The notes under the pieces were generated by a model that was not told the DNA's origin, did no database searches, and was given only the letters and a program-made list of their open reading frames with translations. 12,844 nt of DNA from Planctomycetota bacterium (GTDB lineage: Bacteria; Planctomycetota; PUPC01; DSUN01): positions 1 through 12,844 of the forward strand of contig VGYW01000240.1 of assembly GCA_016872875.1 (NCBI GenBank). Direction: 5' to 3'. Shown here one piece after another: positions 12,829-12,844 of this stretch. The first letter of the stretch is position 1; each line of letters opens with the position of its first letter. Made by a program: the position numbers and the translations under genes.

Positions 12829-12844
12829 CTAGAGTACGGAGTAA

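Overview
The window is high-GC bacterial DNA with secreted carbohydrate-active enzymes, long intergenic spacers full of palindromic repeats, Shine-Dalgarno-led starts and sigma70-type promoters with 17-bp spacers. This combination suggests a Planctomycetota-like or related PVC-group environmental genome. That is inferred from gene style only; there is no rRNA or other marker gene here.

Layout, left to right. (1) 3-206: the C-terminal end of a winged-helix protein entering from the left. (2) 543-3137 (+): a large secreted clan GH-A-like glycoside hydrolase with a carbohydrate-binding-like domain inserted between its two putative catalytic glutamates. It is flanked by near-identical ~92-bp inverted repeats. 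(3) 4806-3477 (-): a tightly overlapping operon of three small membrane or secreted proteins of unknown function, with its own promoter. (4) 5181-6101 (+): a secreted Gly/Asp-rich repeat protein that resembles RTX proteins but has a strict 11-residue period. It has a strong promoter and a terminator. (5) 8568-6532 (-): a secreted DUF2961 (GH172) glycoside hydrolase whose promoter lies inside a decayed DUF6788-like gene (8875-8570, -). (6) 9006-10930 (+): an MFS transporter translationally coupled to a stand-alone SpoT-type HD hydrolase. (7) 11484-11951 (+): a YbaK/EbsC-type tRNA-editing protein. (8) 12754-12107 (-): a sugar-epimerase-like SDR that has lost its nucleotide-binding N-terminus.

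The two glycoside hydrolases and the repeat protein all carry Sec-type signal peptides, which fits polysaccharide breakdown and cell-surface functions outside the cytoplasm. No shared regulator, SusCD pair or sulfatase links them, so this is not a recognisable polysaccharide utilisation locus. The MFS/HD pair and ybaK are unrelated housekeeping-type genes.

The most striking feature beyond the genes is the intergenic DNA. Almost every spacer longer than 300 bp is a nested inverted repeat, and at least six sequence families are visible. One family (GGAT/ATCC-rich) occurs twice, 5.5 kb apart. I see no CRISPR array, tRNA, rRNA or complete transposase. The best candidates for something undescribed are the 11-residue (22-residue double unit) repeat protein, the three-gene membrane operon, and the GH gene bounded by inverted repeats.
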